The position numbers and the translations under genes are program-made. A stretch of 41,342 bases of DNA from an uncultured Collinsella sp. (GTDB taxonomy: Bacteria; Actinomycetota; Coriobacteriia; Coriobacteriales; Coriobacteriaceae): contig CATYVH010000015.1 in assembly GCA_958413765.1 (NCBI GenBank), forward strand, positions 1-41,342, given 5' to 3'. Positions 8,239 to 17,029 of this stretch are shown here, in pieces (the stretch's first letter is position 1; the number at the start of each line of letters is the position of its first letter). The notes beneath the pieces were generated by a model. It made no database searches. It had not been told where the DNA came from and was given only the letters and a program-made list of their open reading frames with translations.

Positions 8239-8501
8239 TAGGCGATCTCGGCGCGGGCGGCCTCGATAGCGCGTGTAAGCTGGTCGGCGCAGGAGGTCTT
8301 TTTCATACCGCAGGTATTACCGGCGAGAACCTCGATTACGCGATCAGCAGGAGCGCCCTCGACCAGCTTGGAGATAGCCTTGAGATTGCCGTCACAGCCG
8401 CCGGTAAACTCAACGCCCAGCACCTTGCTGCCATCGTCAGAGAGATTGAGATGAATATTGCGAGAGCATACACCCTGCGGCTTGTAGTCAAAACTAATCA
8501 T
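8238..8501 (-). CDS. TSCPD domain protein (TIGR03905-like)
   Basis: 87 residues with the TSCPD-type pattern: four cysteines near residues 12 (GVCS), 36 (GGCDGNL), 64 (NTCGMK) and 71 (TSCADQL). Such domains occur at the C-terminus of some ribonucleotide reductases and as small stand-alone proteins; the cysteines suggest metal binding. Function is not established. The start ATG has GAGGGG six bases upstream. It is the first gene of a two-gene unit with the Tat lipoprotein, overlapping it by one base. Confidence 0.85.
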   Translation of the reverse strand: MISFDYKPQGVCSRNIHLNLSDDGSKVLGVEFTGGCDGNLKAISKLVEGAPADRVIEVLAGNTCGMKKTSCADQLTRAIEAARAEIA

Positions 8502-8614
8502 TGAGATCCCCTCTCAGAAAGAAATTTCAGACGTCTATTATCCCCGCCTGGGCCGACTTATTATCGCAAGCACCGATTCAACATCCTACGATGCATGGAC
8601 TCGCGGGGGCAAGA

Positions 8615-10414
8615 TTAGCAGTCCGCACCCTGTGCGTGGACCGTGCGCTTCTCCCGATACATATTGTGGTCGGCGACACGATATACATCGGCCAGCGTAT
8701 TTCCAGCCGTCTCGACGGTCGCCACGCCAATCGATGCGCTGACCGTCAGGGCCTCATCGCTTACCGCGGCAAGACCGAGACGAAGATCCTGTTCCAGCCC
8801 GAGCGCAGACTCGTTGTCAGTATGGGGGCAAACCAGCAAAAACTCGTCGCCGCCAAGGCGCATCGGCAGATAATCCGCACCAGCCACCCGCCGCAGCACG
8901 GACGCCGTCCGTCGCAGCAGTTCATCCCCCATCTCGTGACCATAGATGTCGTTGGTCCGCTTGAGATAATTGCAGTCCAACATAATCACGCTCACGGGCA
9001 AGTCCTCGTTTACCAGGCTATCTCCGCGCGATTCAAGATAGTTGCGGTTGCGAAGCCCCGTCAGTTTGTCTTGATATGACAGCTCCTCGGCATGCTTGAC
9101 CATCGATATGTTGTGCGTCGCCACGACGACCGACTCCAGCCGGCCTTGCTCATCGCGATGCTGGGGGACAACCTGTAGCGAGTACCAAGCGCCTCGACAA
9201 TCTCGCACCTCGGCAGCCAAGTACGGTACGCCCTCCATACGTTCACGAAGCGAACTTACATCTACGAGGCCCACAACCGCTTCGCGGCTTTCGGGGCTCA
9301 CGATATCCCGGCAGACCGTGTCCATAAAGTCATATGCCTCGCTGTGCTCGGCAAATATTTTCGCTATCGCCGGCGACATATTGATCCCCTCGATCTCGAG
9401 GGTGTCGAGATGCAAAAGGAAGGTCGAATCGTAGATGGCGCTTATGGCATTGATAATGCCGAGCTGTTTATCCTTTTCGACCAAATTGCGGTGGTCAACG
9501 ATATTTCGAGTCAACAGCACCACGACCCAAAACGCAAGACACACCAAGACGCCGACGGCGACAAATGAAATCCTGTCAGACATGACCTCAGATTTGGGAT
9601 ATAGCGCAAACAGGCGGTAGTCCTTATATGCCGCACGCACGGCATACCATTCGTCTCCTCGATATTCGATGCGCGTCAGGCCGTCGTCTTTCCACTCAAC
9701 TCCTACGCTGGTGAGGAGTCGGGCGAGCGACACGTCAGCATCGGCACTGTTGGATGAGACAATCTCCGCATCCTCCATAACAAGCACCGTGGGACCCTGG
9801 TGGAAGGTACTGTTCGAAAGCACGTCGGCTATGGCATATGAATAGTCGTCCGCCGTATCGGAAACAAGTGAGCGGTATGCCAGGGCAACGCCGTCGCCAT
9901 ACGGAACAGCACAGACGGCAAAAACGACACCACGGCGCTCATCGACAGTTGAGTAGGTCACTTTGGAACCTTGATACATCGATGCGACCGGCGAACAGGC
10001 CAACTCATCTCGCCACAACATGAGCGGATCGCGACCATCGATGTCGTAGTGGGCAGCCATATGGCCATCGGAGTCCATGACCATCAGCCCCGAAAGGTTC
10101 TCGGCATGGACAAATTGCTCGATAAGATCGTCGTTAACCTCAACGCGATCAGAGGACAGGAACGTCGCAAACGATTCGACCGCGGCGAGCAAATCGTGCG
10201 TCGCCTCGGTTTTTCTCCCCTGTTCGTAGCGGTCATATTTTTCGCAAGCGTTCTCCAAAAACACCATGGTTTCTTGGCCAAACCCAAGCGTTTTTTCGAG
10301 GCAGCGATGGGTTCCAACCGTATACAACAGGCCTAACAAGACGGCGCTGACAATAACGCTGGCAGCTATGACGTTCAGAGTCTTTCGACTCAAGCGGTGC
10401 TCATCAGTTGTCAT
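8615..10414 (-). CDS. Membrane diguanylate cyclase with PAS-like region (GGDEF)
   Basis: 599 residues. Membrane helix about 13-34, an extracytoplasmic sensor region of roughly 240 residues, second helix about 282-302, a PAS-like segment (about 330-440), then a GGDEF domain with intact RLGGDEF near residue 521, SIGVATV and KLTGLRNRNYLESR. It should make cyclic di-GMP from two GTP. The usual RxxD inhibitory site five residues before GGDEF reads AGAD, so product inhibition by that route is probably lost. Its ATG overlaps the stop of the solute-binding-protein gene (ATGA), so the two are coupled and the binding protein probably supplies the signal. Confidence 0.93.
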   Translation of the reverse strand: MTTDEHRLSRKTLNVIAASVIVSAVLLGLLYTVGTHRCLEKTLGFGQETMVFLENACEKYDRYEQGRKTEATHDLLAAVESFATFLSSDRVEVNDDLIEQFVHAENLSGLMVMDSDGHMAAHYDIDGRDPLMLWRDELACSPVASMYQGSKVTYSTVDERRGVVFAVCAVPYGDGVALAYRSLVSDTADDYSYAIADVLSNSTFHQGPTVLVMEDAEIVSSNSADADVSLARLLTSVGVEWKDDGLTRIEYRGDEWYAVRAAYKDYRLFALYPKSEVMSDRISFVAVGVLVCLAFWVVVLLTRNIVDHRNLVEKDKQLGIINAISAIYDSTFLLHLDTLEIEGINMSPAIAKIFAEHSEAYDFMDTVCRDIVSPESREAVVGLVDVSSLRERMEGVPYLAAEVRDCRGAWYSLQVVPQHRDEQGRLESVVVATHNISMVKHAEELSYQDKLTGLRNRNYLESRGDSLVNEDLPVSVIMLDCNYLKRTNDIYGHEMGDELLRRTASVLRRVAGADYLPMRLGGDEFLLVCPHTDNESALGLEQDLRLGLAAVSDEALTVSASIGVATVETAGNTLADVYRVADHNMYREKRTVHAQGADC

Positions 10415-11283
10415 GAATTTCCTCCTTGCCCGCCCGTCGTCGCTCCTGTCTTGTAATTGCCCACAATACGGTCAATCGTGCCATCTCGATCCATGTCGAA
10501 CAGCGCGGTATTGAGATCCTTTACGACCGATCCTTCATAGCTGTCATCAAACGCGACGCCCAGGTCAACCGTCATAACATTGTCGGCAAACACACGGTAA
10601 ACGCCGGGATACTGAGCAACGAGTCGGTCAAGCGACTGGACATCCGCCATCCAGCAGTCAACGTACCCTTTGACTAGAGCGGCTTTGCAGAGTTCGGCAG
10701 AGCCATATGATTTGATTTGAACGTCCGACGAGACCCCCAGATCCCCCGCAAGCAATCGGCGTTCACTCACCGAACCCGCAATCACCGCAATGGTCTTACT
10801 TCCATCGAGATGTGCCAAGGACTTGATGCCACTCGTTTTCTTGGCGGCAACCGAGACCGTCACGGTTAGATACGGCTCGGTCCAGTAATACTTATCCTCG
10901 CGATAACAGGGAGAATAGTCACACCACAGGCAATCGATATCACCGTTTTTGAGCAGCCGGTCGCGATCGTTCCAGTCAATATCGACAAACTGTGGCTTGA
11001 GCCCCGCACGCTTGCAGGCCTCGCGGGCGATGTCGATATCGATACCGGCGTAATCGCCCGTGGTATCGACATACACATAGGGGTCGTTATCCGTAACGCC
11101 GATTTTGAGCACCGGGAGATCTCTATCGGCTTCATTCGAGGAGGAAGAACTGCTTCGAACGGTATACGTCAGGGCGCCCGCAAAGACGGCAACAAGGAGT
11201 ATGAGCGTAAACGAGACGATGGTGGCCCGCTTGATGCGTCTGGGCACGTGCCCCCTTTCATCGAAACAGCAGTCGGAGTTCAT
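10411..11283 (-). CDS. Membrane-anchored family 3 solute-binding protein (sensor type)
   Basis: 290 residues. A basic N-terminus and one hydrophobic helix (about 22-42) lead to a Ser-rich linker and a periplasmic-binding-protein type 2 domain: LKIGVTDNDPYVYVDTTGDYAGIDIDIAREACKR, GDIDCLWCDYS, WTEPYLT and VDCWMADVQSLDRLV. Family members bind amino acids or similar small molecules, usually for ABC importers. Here no permease or ATPase is nearby and the gene overlaps a diguanylate cyclase, so a sensing role is inferred. The frame extends further upstream into the purB terminator. ATG at 11283 is preferred because it lies beyond that hairpin and has a weak GGG upstream. The helix may act as an uncleaved anchor. 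Confidence 0.88.
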   Translation of the reverse strand: MNSDCCFDERGHVPRRIKRATIVSFTLILLVAVFAGALTYTVRSSSSSSNEADRDLPVLKIGVTDNDPYVYVDTTGDYAGIDIDIAREACKRAGLKPQFVDIDWNDRDRLLKNGDIDCLWCDYSPCYREDKYYWTEPYLTVTVSVAAKKTSGIKSLAHLDGSKTIAVIAGSVSERRLLAGDLGVSSDVQIKSYGSAELCKAALVKGYVDCWMADVQSLDRLVAQYPGVYRVFADNVMTVDLGVAFDDSYEGSVVKDLNTALFDMDRDGTIDRIVGNYKTGATTGGQGGNS

Positions 11284-11311
11284 TTTATTACCCGGGCGCA
11301 TATGCGACAGT

Positions 11312-11346
11312 AAAAAAAGCGCCTCGCCCAAGACGGGCAAGGCGCC
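11312..11346 (-). terminator. Terminator of purB
   Basis: On the minus strand GGCGCCTTGCCC and GGGCGAGGCGC pair (one mismatch) and are followed by seven T. It lies 43 nt after the purB stop and before the solute-binding-protein start. Confidence 0.88.
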
Positions 11347-11388
11347 AAAGGTTGAAATGCATCCGCAAGCGGTCGAATTAGGTTAACC

Positions 11389-12735
11389 CTACTCGAAGCT
11401 CAGCTGCTCCAGGCGATCGAAGACCGTATCGATGCGGGTGAGGAAGTCCCACGGATCAAAAATCTCGTCGAGCTTCTCCTGGCTGACGGTGCAGCGCGGA
11501 TCGGCCTCGAGACGCTCCTTAAAGGTGGGGCCAGAGACACAATCCTGCACCTCGTGCCAGGTGGCCATGGCGTTCTCCTGCACAATGGCGTACGCATCCT
11601 CGCGGGTGATACCCGTATCGACGAGGGCAAGCAGGACCTTGGAGGAGAAGATGAGGCCGCGGGTCTTGTTGAGATTGGCCATCATGCGGGCCGGATACAG
11701 CTGCAGGCCGTCGATAACGCGAATGAGGCACTGGAACATATGGTCAAGCGCGATGAAGCTATCGGCCTGGGCGACACGCTCGGCGGAAGAGTGCGAAATG
11801 TCGCGCTCGTGCCACAGGGCGACGTTGTCGAAGGCGACCTGGGCGTTGGACTTCACGACGCGCGACAGACCGCAGACCTTCTCCATGGTGATGGGGTTGC
11901 GCTTGTGCGGCATGGCGGAGCTGCCCTTTTGGCCCTTGCGGAAGGGCTCCTCGGCCTCGAGTGTATCGGTCTTCTGCAGGTTGCGGACCTCGGTCGCGAT
12001 GCGCTCGCAGGTGGCCGCTGTAGTGGCAAGCACGCCGGCAAGATAGGCGTGGTGATCGCGGCTGATGACCTGCGTGGACAGCGGGTCGTGAACCAGACCC
12101 AGGTGCTCACAGACGTACTCCTCGACGAACGGCTCGATGGAGCTGTAGGTGCCGACGGCACCGGAGATGGCACCGAAGGCAACGTTCTTGCGAGCATCCT
12201 CAAGACGATCAAGGTCGCGCTTGAGTTCCCATGCCCAAGAGCCAAACTTCATGCCGAAGGTCATCGGCTCAGCATGGATGCCATGGGTGCGTCCGGCGCA
12301 GAGCGTATTGCGCTCCTCGAAGGCGCGGCGCTTGCAGATCACGCCGAGCTTCTTGACGTCCTCGATAATCAGGTCACACGCCTGAGTAAGCTGATAGCAC
12401 AGAGCAGTATCACCCAGGTCGGAGCTGGTCATACCGTAGTGAACCCAGCGACTAGGCTTGGGCTCGCCCTCGGGAACATCGGCGTCGATATATTCCTTCA
12501 TGTTGGTCAGGAAGGCGATGACATCGTGGCGCGTGACCTCCTCGATCTCATCGACCTTCGCCTTCTCAAAGTTGGCATGGTCGCGGATCCACTGGGCTTC
12601 GTCTTTAGAAATGCCGATCTTGCCGAGCTCCGCCTGGGCCTCACAGGCCAGAACCTCGATCTCCTGCCAAATGGCATACTTGTTCTCGAGGGAGAAGATA
12701 TGTCCCATCTCCGGGCGCGTATAGCGATCGATCAT
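11389..12735 (-). CDS. purB: Adenylosuccinate lyase
   Basis: 448 residues. It cleaves SAICAR to AICAR and adenylosuccinate to AMP, releasing fumarate in each case. Signatures: MIDRYTRPEM at the start, HYGMTSSDLGDTAL, GRTHGIHAEPMTFG with the catalytic His, and the fumarase/aspartase-superfamily loop GSSAMPHKRNPI with the catalytic Ser, all intact. The ATG at 12735 has AAGGAG five to six bases upstream, whereas a start 14 codons earlier has none. A TACAAT -10-like box occurs about 45 nt upstream without a clear -35. Monocistronic, ended by a strong terminator. Confidence 0.97.
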   Translation of the reverse strand: MIDRYTRPEMGHIFSLENKYAIWQEIEVLACEAQAELGKIGISKDEAQWIRDHANFEKAKVDEIEEVTRHDVIAFLTNMKEYIDADVPEGEPKPSRWVHYGMTSSDLGDTALCYQLTQACDLIIEDVKKLGVICKRRAFEERNTLCAGRTHGIHAEPMTFGMKFGSWAWELKRDLDRLEDARKNVAFGAISGAVGTYSSIEPFVEEYVCEHLGLVHDPLSTQVISRDHHAYLAGVLATTAATCERIATEVRNLQKTDTLEAEEPFRKGQKGSSAMPHKRNPITMEKVCGLSRVVKSNAQVAFDNVALWHERDISHSSAERVAQADSFIALDHMFQCLIRVIDGLQLYPARMMANLNKTRGLIFSSKVLLALVDTGITREDAYAIVQENAMATWHEVQDCVSGPTFKERLEADPRCTVSQEKLDEIFDPWDFLTRIDTVFDRLEQLSFE

Positions 12736-12837
12736 AGCGGCTCCTTTTTGGTTATTGGCACGTTGGTCGTAACTCAACCATTGTACCGTGCGCGGGTGCG
12801 AGTATGGGCAGCAGGCATTAACCTAACATTTTGGAAT

Positions 12838-12896
12838 TGGAGCGGGCATGGGGACATCCGCGTATTTGCTTCGCAAATCCGCACCGGCTGCGGTCG
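12838..12896 (-). repeat. Direct repeat copy 1, tRNA-Gly 3'-end-derived
   Basis: This 59-bp unit starts (plus strand) with TGGAGCGGGCA, the complement of the tRNA-Gly acceptor and CCA, and continues with the inverted repeat ATTTGC-TTC-GCAAAT and CCGCACCGGCTGCGGTCG. It differs at three bases from 12969-13027, 131 nt away. It lies at the end of purB's upstream region. Confidence 0.85.
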
Positions 12897-12968
12897 ATCT
12901 CCTCGGATTCACGGAGACGATGGGGAAGACTTTGTTGAATTGGCCGTCCCAAGGTCTCCCGCGCTCGA

Positions 12969-13027
12969 TGGAGCGGGCAACGGGACGTCCGCGTATTTGC
13001 TTCGCAAATCCGCACCGGCTGCGGTCG
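12969..13027 (-). repeat. Direct repeat copy 2, tRNA-Gly 3'-end-derived
   Basis: Second copy of the 59-bp unit. Here the first 18 bases, TGGAGCGGGCAACGGGAC, are identical to the 3' end of tRNA-Gly at 13160-13177; the sequence then departs within the T-loop. The offset to the real tRNA end is 191 nt. Confidence 0.88.
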
Positions 13028-13105
13028 CCTATCGGCGACCTTGCCTGCTCGCTATAAACGCTTCGCGTTTATTTAACGCTCGCACCCTGTCGGGTTCGAG
13101 TCCCG
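13028..13105 (-). repeat. Spacer and T-arm copy of the tRNA-Gly module
   Basis: Contains GTCGCC/GGCGAC and AAACGC/GCGTTT inverted repeats and, at 13091-13105, CGGGTTCGAGTCCCG, a copy of the tRNA-Gly T-arm. Read on the minus strand, the order tRNA, terminator, T-arm copy, AAACGC-GCGTTT hairpin, truncated acceptor copy is the same as after tRNA-Lys at 1352-1474. Confidence 0.75.
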
Positions 13106-13115
13106 GCACTTTATT

Positions 13116-13149
13116 GAAAAAGGCACAGTAACGAAACGTTACCGTGCCT
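13116..13149 (-). terminator. Terminator of tRNA-Gly
   Basis: Thirteen-base arms AGGCACGGTAACG/CGTTACTGTGCCT (one G-T pair) with a TTT loop, followed by TTTTT on the minus strand, 10 nt past the tRNA CCA. Confidence 0.92.
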
Positions 13150-13159
13150 GAAATTCGAA

Positions 13160-13234
13160 TGGAGCGGGCAACGGGACTCGAACCCGCGAGTGTCAGCTTG
13201 GGAAGCTGATGCCTTACCACTTGGCGATGCCCGC
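13160..13234 (-). tRNA. tRNA-Gly (anticodon CCC)
   Basis: A 75-nt cloverleaf on the minus strand: acceptor GCGGGCA/TGCCCGC, anticodon stem TCAGC/GCTGA with loop TTCCCAA placing CCC at 34-36, T-arm CGGGTTCGAGTCCCG, discriminator T and encoded CCA. It decodes GGG. It has its own promoter upstream and terminator downstream. Confidence 0.97.
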
Positions 13235-13247
13235 TTGTGTGTTGGCT

Positions 13248-13277
13248 AGTATAACGCGGTTGTCTTGTTCGATACAA
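13248..13277 (-). promoter_or_regulatory. Promoter of tRNA-Gly
   Basis: On the minus strand TTGTAT, an 18-nt spacer and TATACT, with the -10 ending 13 nt before the tRNA 5' end. Confidence 0.6.
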
Positions 13278-13531
13278 GGGTGGCGATGCTTGTTTTAGCT
13301 GTGGAGATTCGTTTGAAAATCGCATCAATTGTGGAGATGAGGACCTTTGGCCTCCTGTTCTCCTTATCTTCTACCTGCGCTTTTGCCTGATTGTTGTATT
13401 TGAGCTCAATTTGTCAGGAATTGGGCAAGCTTTTGGTCAGGCTCCGGTACTTACCCGCATGAACCTCGGGGGTAGCCTCATCCTACGCGTCGCAACCTCC
13501 CCATGCGGCGCACGAGGGATAAGGAGCAGCC

Positions 13532-16500
13532 ATGTCCAACGCACCCACGCACTCTGTCCACAGCGCAATCGCAACAGGTCCGCTGCTCCTGCTCCTCTTC
13601 CTGCTGTTCGGCTGCCTGGCACCGGGAGCCGCATTTGCCGTCGATGGCTACGACCAGCTCGGCTTCCGTACTATTAGCGATGATTGTGGGCCCTTCTTCA
13701 TCGGCAAGTATGAAGCTCAAGACGCCTCGATTGCCTACTGCATGAACCAGGAACGCCCCGGGCCCACCAAGCCGGGCGGTCCATGGCTCAACTTTGATCA
13801 AGGCTGGGTGTGGCTCGACGACGAGTTCGCGGCAATCGTTTGTCACGGATATCCTACCGCCACGTCGTTTGGCGGTTACCATCTTTCACCCGATCGCGCC
13901 CGCGCCGCCACCCAGCTTGCCGTATGGATGCTCAACGGCACTACCCATGTCGACGGCACCTACTCCTACACGACTGCTCAGGGCAAAACCAAGAGTGGGC
14001 ACTTTACCGCCGACAATGAAGTCGTGGCGGCTGCGCGGTGGCTCCACGACAGCGCAAAATCAGGAAGCATCAAAGCCGCTCCGCACCGCGCGCGGCGCTA
14101 TCTAGGAACCGTATCGGGCGGCAGCAGACGTCAAGACATGCTCTATGTACTGCCGGCGGTCTCTGTTTCCTTCCAAAAGCAGTCTGCAAACGCTGCCATT
14201 ACCAGCGGAAACAATACTTATCAGTTTGACGGGGCAACATTCGATGTTTTTGAGAGCGCCAGCGGCGCGCGTGTCGGCACCGTCCAGATGGACAGCAACG
14301 GTCGAGCGCAGGCAACACTCCTACCCAACACGGCATACTACCTAGTTGAGACAACAGCGCCAGCTGGTTATATCCCCCGGCACGATCACATTGCCTTTAC
14401 CACGACGGATAACGGCGGATACGTCACCATTGATGAACAACCCGGCACCATTACCTTGCGCATTGTAAAGCTCGACGCCGCAACGAATGCAGGCCCCCAA
14501 GTTGGGGCTTCGCTCGCAGGAGCAGAATTCGTGTGCGTATCGCAATCAACCCCTGGATGGACACAAACTCTCAGGACCGATGAAAGCGGTCGAGCTACCC
14601 TCACCGATGTCCCCCTGGGAACCTTTACCATCTATGAATCGAAGGCGCCCGAGGGCTATTTGCCCTCCGGTGGCAGTTGGTCTTACACCGTTGGAGCCGA
14701 CCAACTCGGCGATTCAGGCGTGGTCGAGATCGAATCTCGCGTTTCCGATATCCCCATTGCGTTTGACCTTGAGATTTCAAAATTCAAGGACTACGGCAAT
14801 AGCGATCAATCCGGCCTGGAGCAGCCGGCAGGAGATGTTGTCTTTGAGGTTGTCAGTAACAGCTCTCAGCAGGTTGTTGGCACACTGACCACAAACATCT
14901 ATGGCTTTGCCTCCACCAAAGATCAGCCCGAAGCATGGTTTGGCGCAGGCAAGCGACCCGCCGGTGTCCACGGAGCCATCCCATACGACCGCGCCGGCTA
15001 CACCGTTCGTGAGGTTCCGGAAACCGTCCCAGAGGGTTTTAAACGTGCAGGGGAATGGACCGTCGAGGCCAATCAGATTTCCGACGGCGCCGAGCTTCAA
15101 TATATCGTGGACAACCACGCTCTGTCGACGCATCTCCAGATTGTAAAACGCGATGCCCAAACAGGCGCTTCTGTTCCCCTAGCCGGATTCACCTTCCAAC
15201 TCCTCGACAGCAATCACAAACCTGTCTCACAAACTTGCTGGCATCCAGCACATAACGTAATGGACACCTTTACGACTGACGCGACCGGGACCGTCACACT
15301 GCCCGAATCGCTCGTGCCGGGCACCTATTATGTACGCGAAACCTCGGCCAAAGAGCCCTATCTTGTCGGCGGAGAGATCGAGGTAAACATACCCGCCGAT
15401 ATAAACCTAACGCCCGTTGCAATCGTCTCGTATTATGACCACGCCGCGACCGGAAACATCAGGATCGTTAAAACCGATGCCGTAGACGGCAGCAGCCTCG
15501 CGGGCGCCATCTTTGAGATCCGTGTCTCAGGTGATATCGTGCGCCCCGACGGTAGCATTGCCGCGCTCGACGGTGAGACTGTCGCTACCGTCACAACGGA
15601 TGAAACTGGAGAAGCACGCGCGGACGACCTCCCGCTGGGATCTGGCACCGCACGCTACGAGGTTGTCGAGACTCAAGCGCCGGCAGGCTTCTTACTCGAC
15701 CGGACGCCCCATATCGTAGACCTCGCTTATGCCGACCAGAAAACACCCGTTGTAGAAGCACGGCTTAACGTATCCGACAATTACACCAAGGTTGATATCT
15801 CCAAGGTCGATGCAAGCGGAGAGCAGGAAGTGAAAGGCGCACAGCTCACCTTATATGGTCCCGATAAAACCGAAATAGACTCCTGGACCTCATCCGACAA
15901 GCCGCACCGCGTCGAACATCTTGCACCCGGCACCTACTCGTTGCGCGAAATGATGTCTCCGCGGACCTATGACCTTGCCGAGGAGATAACGTTTGAAATA
16001 AAGGATACGGGAGAAGTCCAATCCGTCGCGATGAAGGATGCGCCCATCGAGATCAAAGGACAGGTCGACAAGCGTCAGGAGCTTGTCCAACCTATCGGGA
16101 AGGGTCTGCTGGCCAACGGCGATGGTAAAAATCGCGCCGCAACGCAAACCAATACGGACGGTCTTTTCTCCTATACCATCGACGCTCGAAACGATTCAGC
16201 TACCTGGGTTGATGAGTTCACAGTTACCGATGATCTTGAGTGTGCCGAGGACGATACGGCGAGATTCGTCTCAATCGAAACCCCCGTCGCCATCGGCGAC
16301 CTCAACAGTCTGTGCAACGTGTGGTATCGCACGACGCCGTTGGACTCGACAGACGTCGATGAGCCGGCAAACGCGACGCTTGACGATGGGCACGAAAATC
16401 CTTGGCTTGAGTCCGACGAAGTAAAAGAGAGTCTGGGTGAAGATTGCCGCCTCGTCGATTACGACGGCTGGCACCTCTGGAAGGCGGATGTCTCGACCAC

Positions 16501-16963
16501 GGAATCCGCCACACTTGAGGCGAAAGAACTCGACCTTGCATCCAATACCGTCGTAACGGGCATTCGCATTGAATACGGTGCGGTAGCCGCCGACTTTACG
16601 ACTCGAAGCGATACGGATTCTTGGACCCGCGATGATCTCAAAGATGAGCACGACGACCTTGACGATGCCAAAGCAATCCTTGGCACAGATGCTCGGGGCG
16701 CAGTCGTGCACATGCAGGCAACGTCGGCTTACACACCCCAAACTGCACTCACCAACAGCGCACGCGTCGATCTTTGCCGCAACGGCGGCGGCGATAAACT
16801 TGAGTCACATGACGAGGACCGTGTCATTCAACGCTGTACCCTACCGCAGGACCTACCGGCAACAGGATCAGCTCCCATCGCCGCTTGCATCACCGCGCTC
16901 CTGACCTCGGGTGCCGCAGCCCTATGGTTCGCTCGCCTTAGGTCAATCCCAAAGAAGCGCTAG
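13532..16963 (+). CDS. LPxTG-anchored thioester-domain adhesin with CnaB/SpaA repeats
   Basis: 1143 residues, a cell-wall-anchored surface adhesin or pilus-tip-like protein. A signal peptide (about 12-36, ending AAFA) is followed by a thioester (TQXA) domain: Cys near 70 (AYCMNQ) and the TQLA motif near 127-130 are positioned for a Cys-Gln thioester, which in this family can bond covalently to host amines. At least six CnaB/SpaA-like beta domains follow, recognised by their Glu motifs (ETTAPAGY, ESKAPEGY, REVPETVPEGF, RETSAKEPY, ETQAPAGF, REMMSPRTY), where Lys-Asn isopeptide bonds usually form. The C-terminus has LPATG (about 1108), a hydrophobic helix and a basic tail for sortase anchoring. 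GGAG lies six bases before the ATG. No sortase is in the window. The 297 bp upstream hold the tRNA-Gly promoter and no other visible gene. Confidence 0.95.
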   Translation: MSNAPTHSVHSAIATGPLLLLLFLLFGCLAPGAAFAVDGYDQLGFRTISDDCGPFFIGKYEAQDASIAYCMNQERPGPTKPGGPWLNFDQGWVWLDDEFAAIVCHGYPTATSFGGYHLSPDRARAATQLAVWMLNGTTHVDGTYSYTTAQGKTKSGHFTADNEVVAAARWLHDSAKSGSIKAAPHRARRYLGTVSGGSRRQDMLYVLPAVSVSFQKQSANAAITSGNNTYQFDGATFDVFESASGARVGTVQMDSNGRAQATLLPNTAYYLVETTAPAGYIPRHDHIAFTTTDNGGYVTIDEQPGTITLRIVKLDAATNAGPQVGASLAGAEFVCVSQSTPGWTQTLRTDESGRATLTDVPLGTFTIYESKAPEGYLPSGGSWSYTVGADQLGDSGVVEIESRVSDIPIAFDLEISKFKDYGNSDQSGLEQPAGDVVFEVVSNSSQQVVGTLTTNIYGFASTKDQPEAWFGAGKRPAGVHGAIPYDRAGYTVREVPETVPEGFKRAGEWTVEANQISDGAELQYIVDNHALSTHLQIVKRDAQTGASVPLAGFTFQLLDSNHKPVSQTCWHPAHNVMDTFTTDATGTVTLPESLVPGTYYVRETSAKEPYLVGGEIEVNIPADINLTPVAIVSYYDHAATGNIRIVKTDAVDGSSLAGAIFEIRVSGDIVRPDGSIAALDGETVATVTTDETGEARADDLPLGSGTARYEVVETQAPAGFLLDRTPHIVDLAYADQKTPVVEARLNVSDNYTKVDISKVDASGEQEVKGAQLTLYGPDKTEIDSWTSSDKPHRVEHLAPGTYSLREMMSPRTYDLAEEITFEIKDTGEVQSVAMKDAPIEIKGQVDKRQELVQPIGKGLLANGDGKNRAATQTNTDGLFSYTIDARNDSATWVDEFTVTDDLECAEDDTARFVSIETPVAIGDLNSLCNVWYRTTPLDSTDVDEPANATLDDGHENPWLESDEVKESLGEDCRLVDYDGWHLWKADVSTTESATLEAKELDLASNTVVTGIRIEYGAVAADFTTRSDTDSWTRDDLKDEHDDLDDAKAILGTDARGAVVHMQATSAYTPQTALTNSARVDLCRNGGGDKLESHDEDRVIQRCTLPQDLPATGSAPIAACITALLTSGAAALWFARLRSIPKKR

Positions 16964-16970
16964 CGCGATG

Positions 16971-17008
16971 AAAAAGCGGGCGAGCCAGTCCCCCGGCTCG
17001 CCCGCTTT
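16971..17008. terminator. Bidirectional terminator between convergent genes
   Basis: An 11-bp perfect stem GCGGGCGAGCC/GGCTCGCCCGC flanked by AAAAA and TTT, so it can end the adhesin transcript and the opposing small-membrane-protein transcript. Confidence 0.85.
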
Positions 17009-17029
17009 CAATCATCTAAATCGCCGCAT

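Noticed and set aside
12838..13110. CRISPR array
   Set aside because: Only two 59-bp copies plus tRNA-derived fragments, no regular spacers and no cas genes.
11554..13131. 525-codon plus-strand frame over purB and the tRNA-Gly repeats
   Set aside because: Antisense to purB, and runs through repeat DNA.
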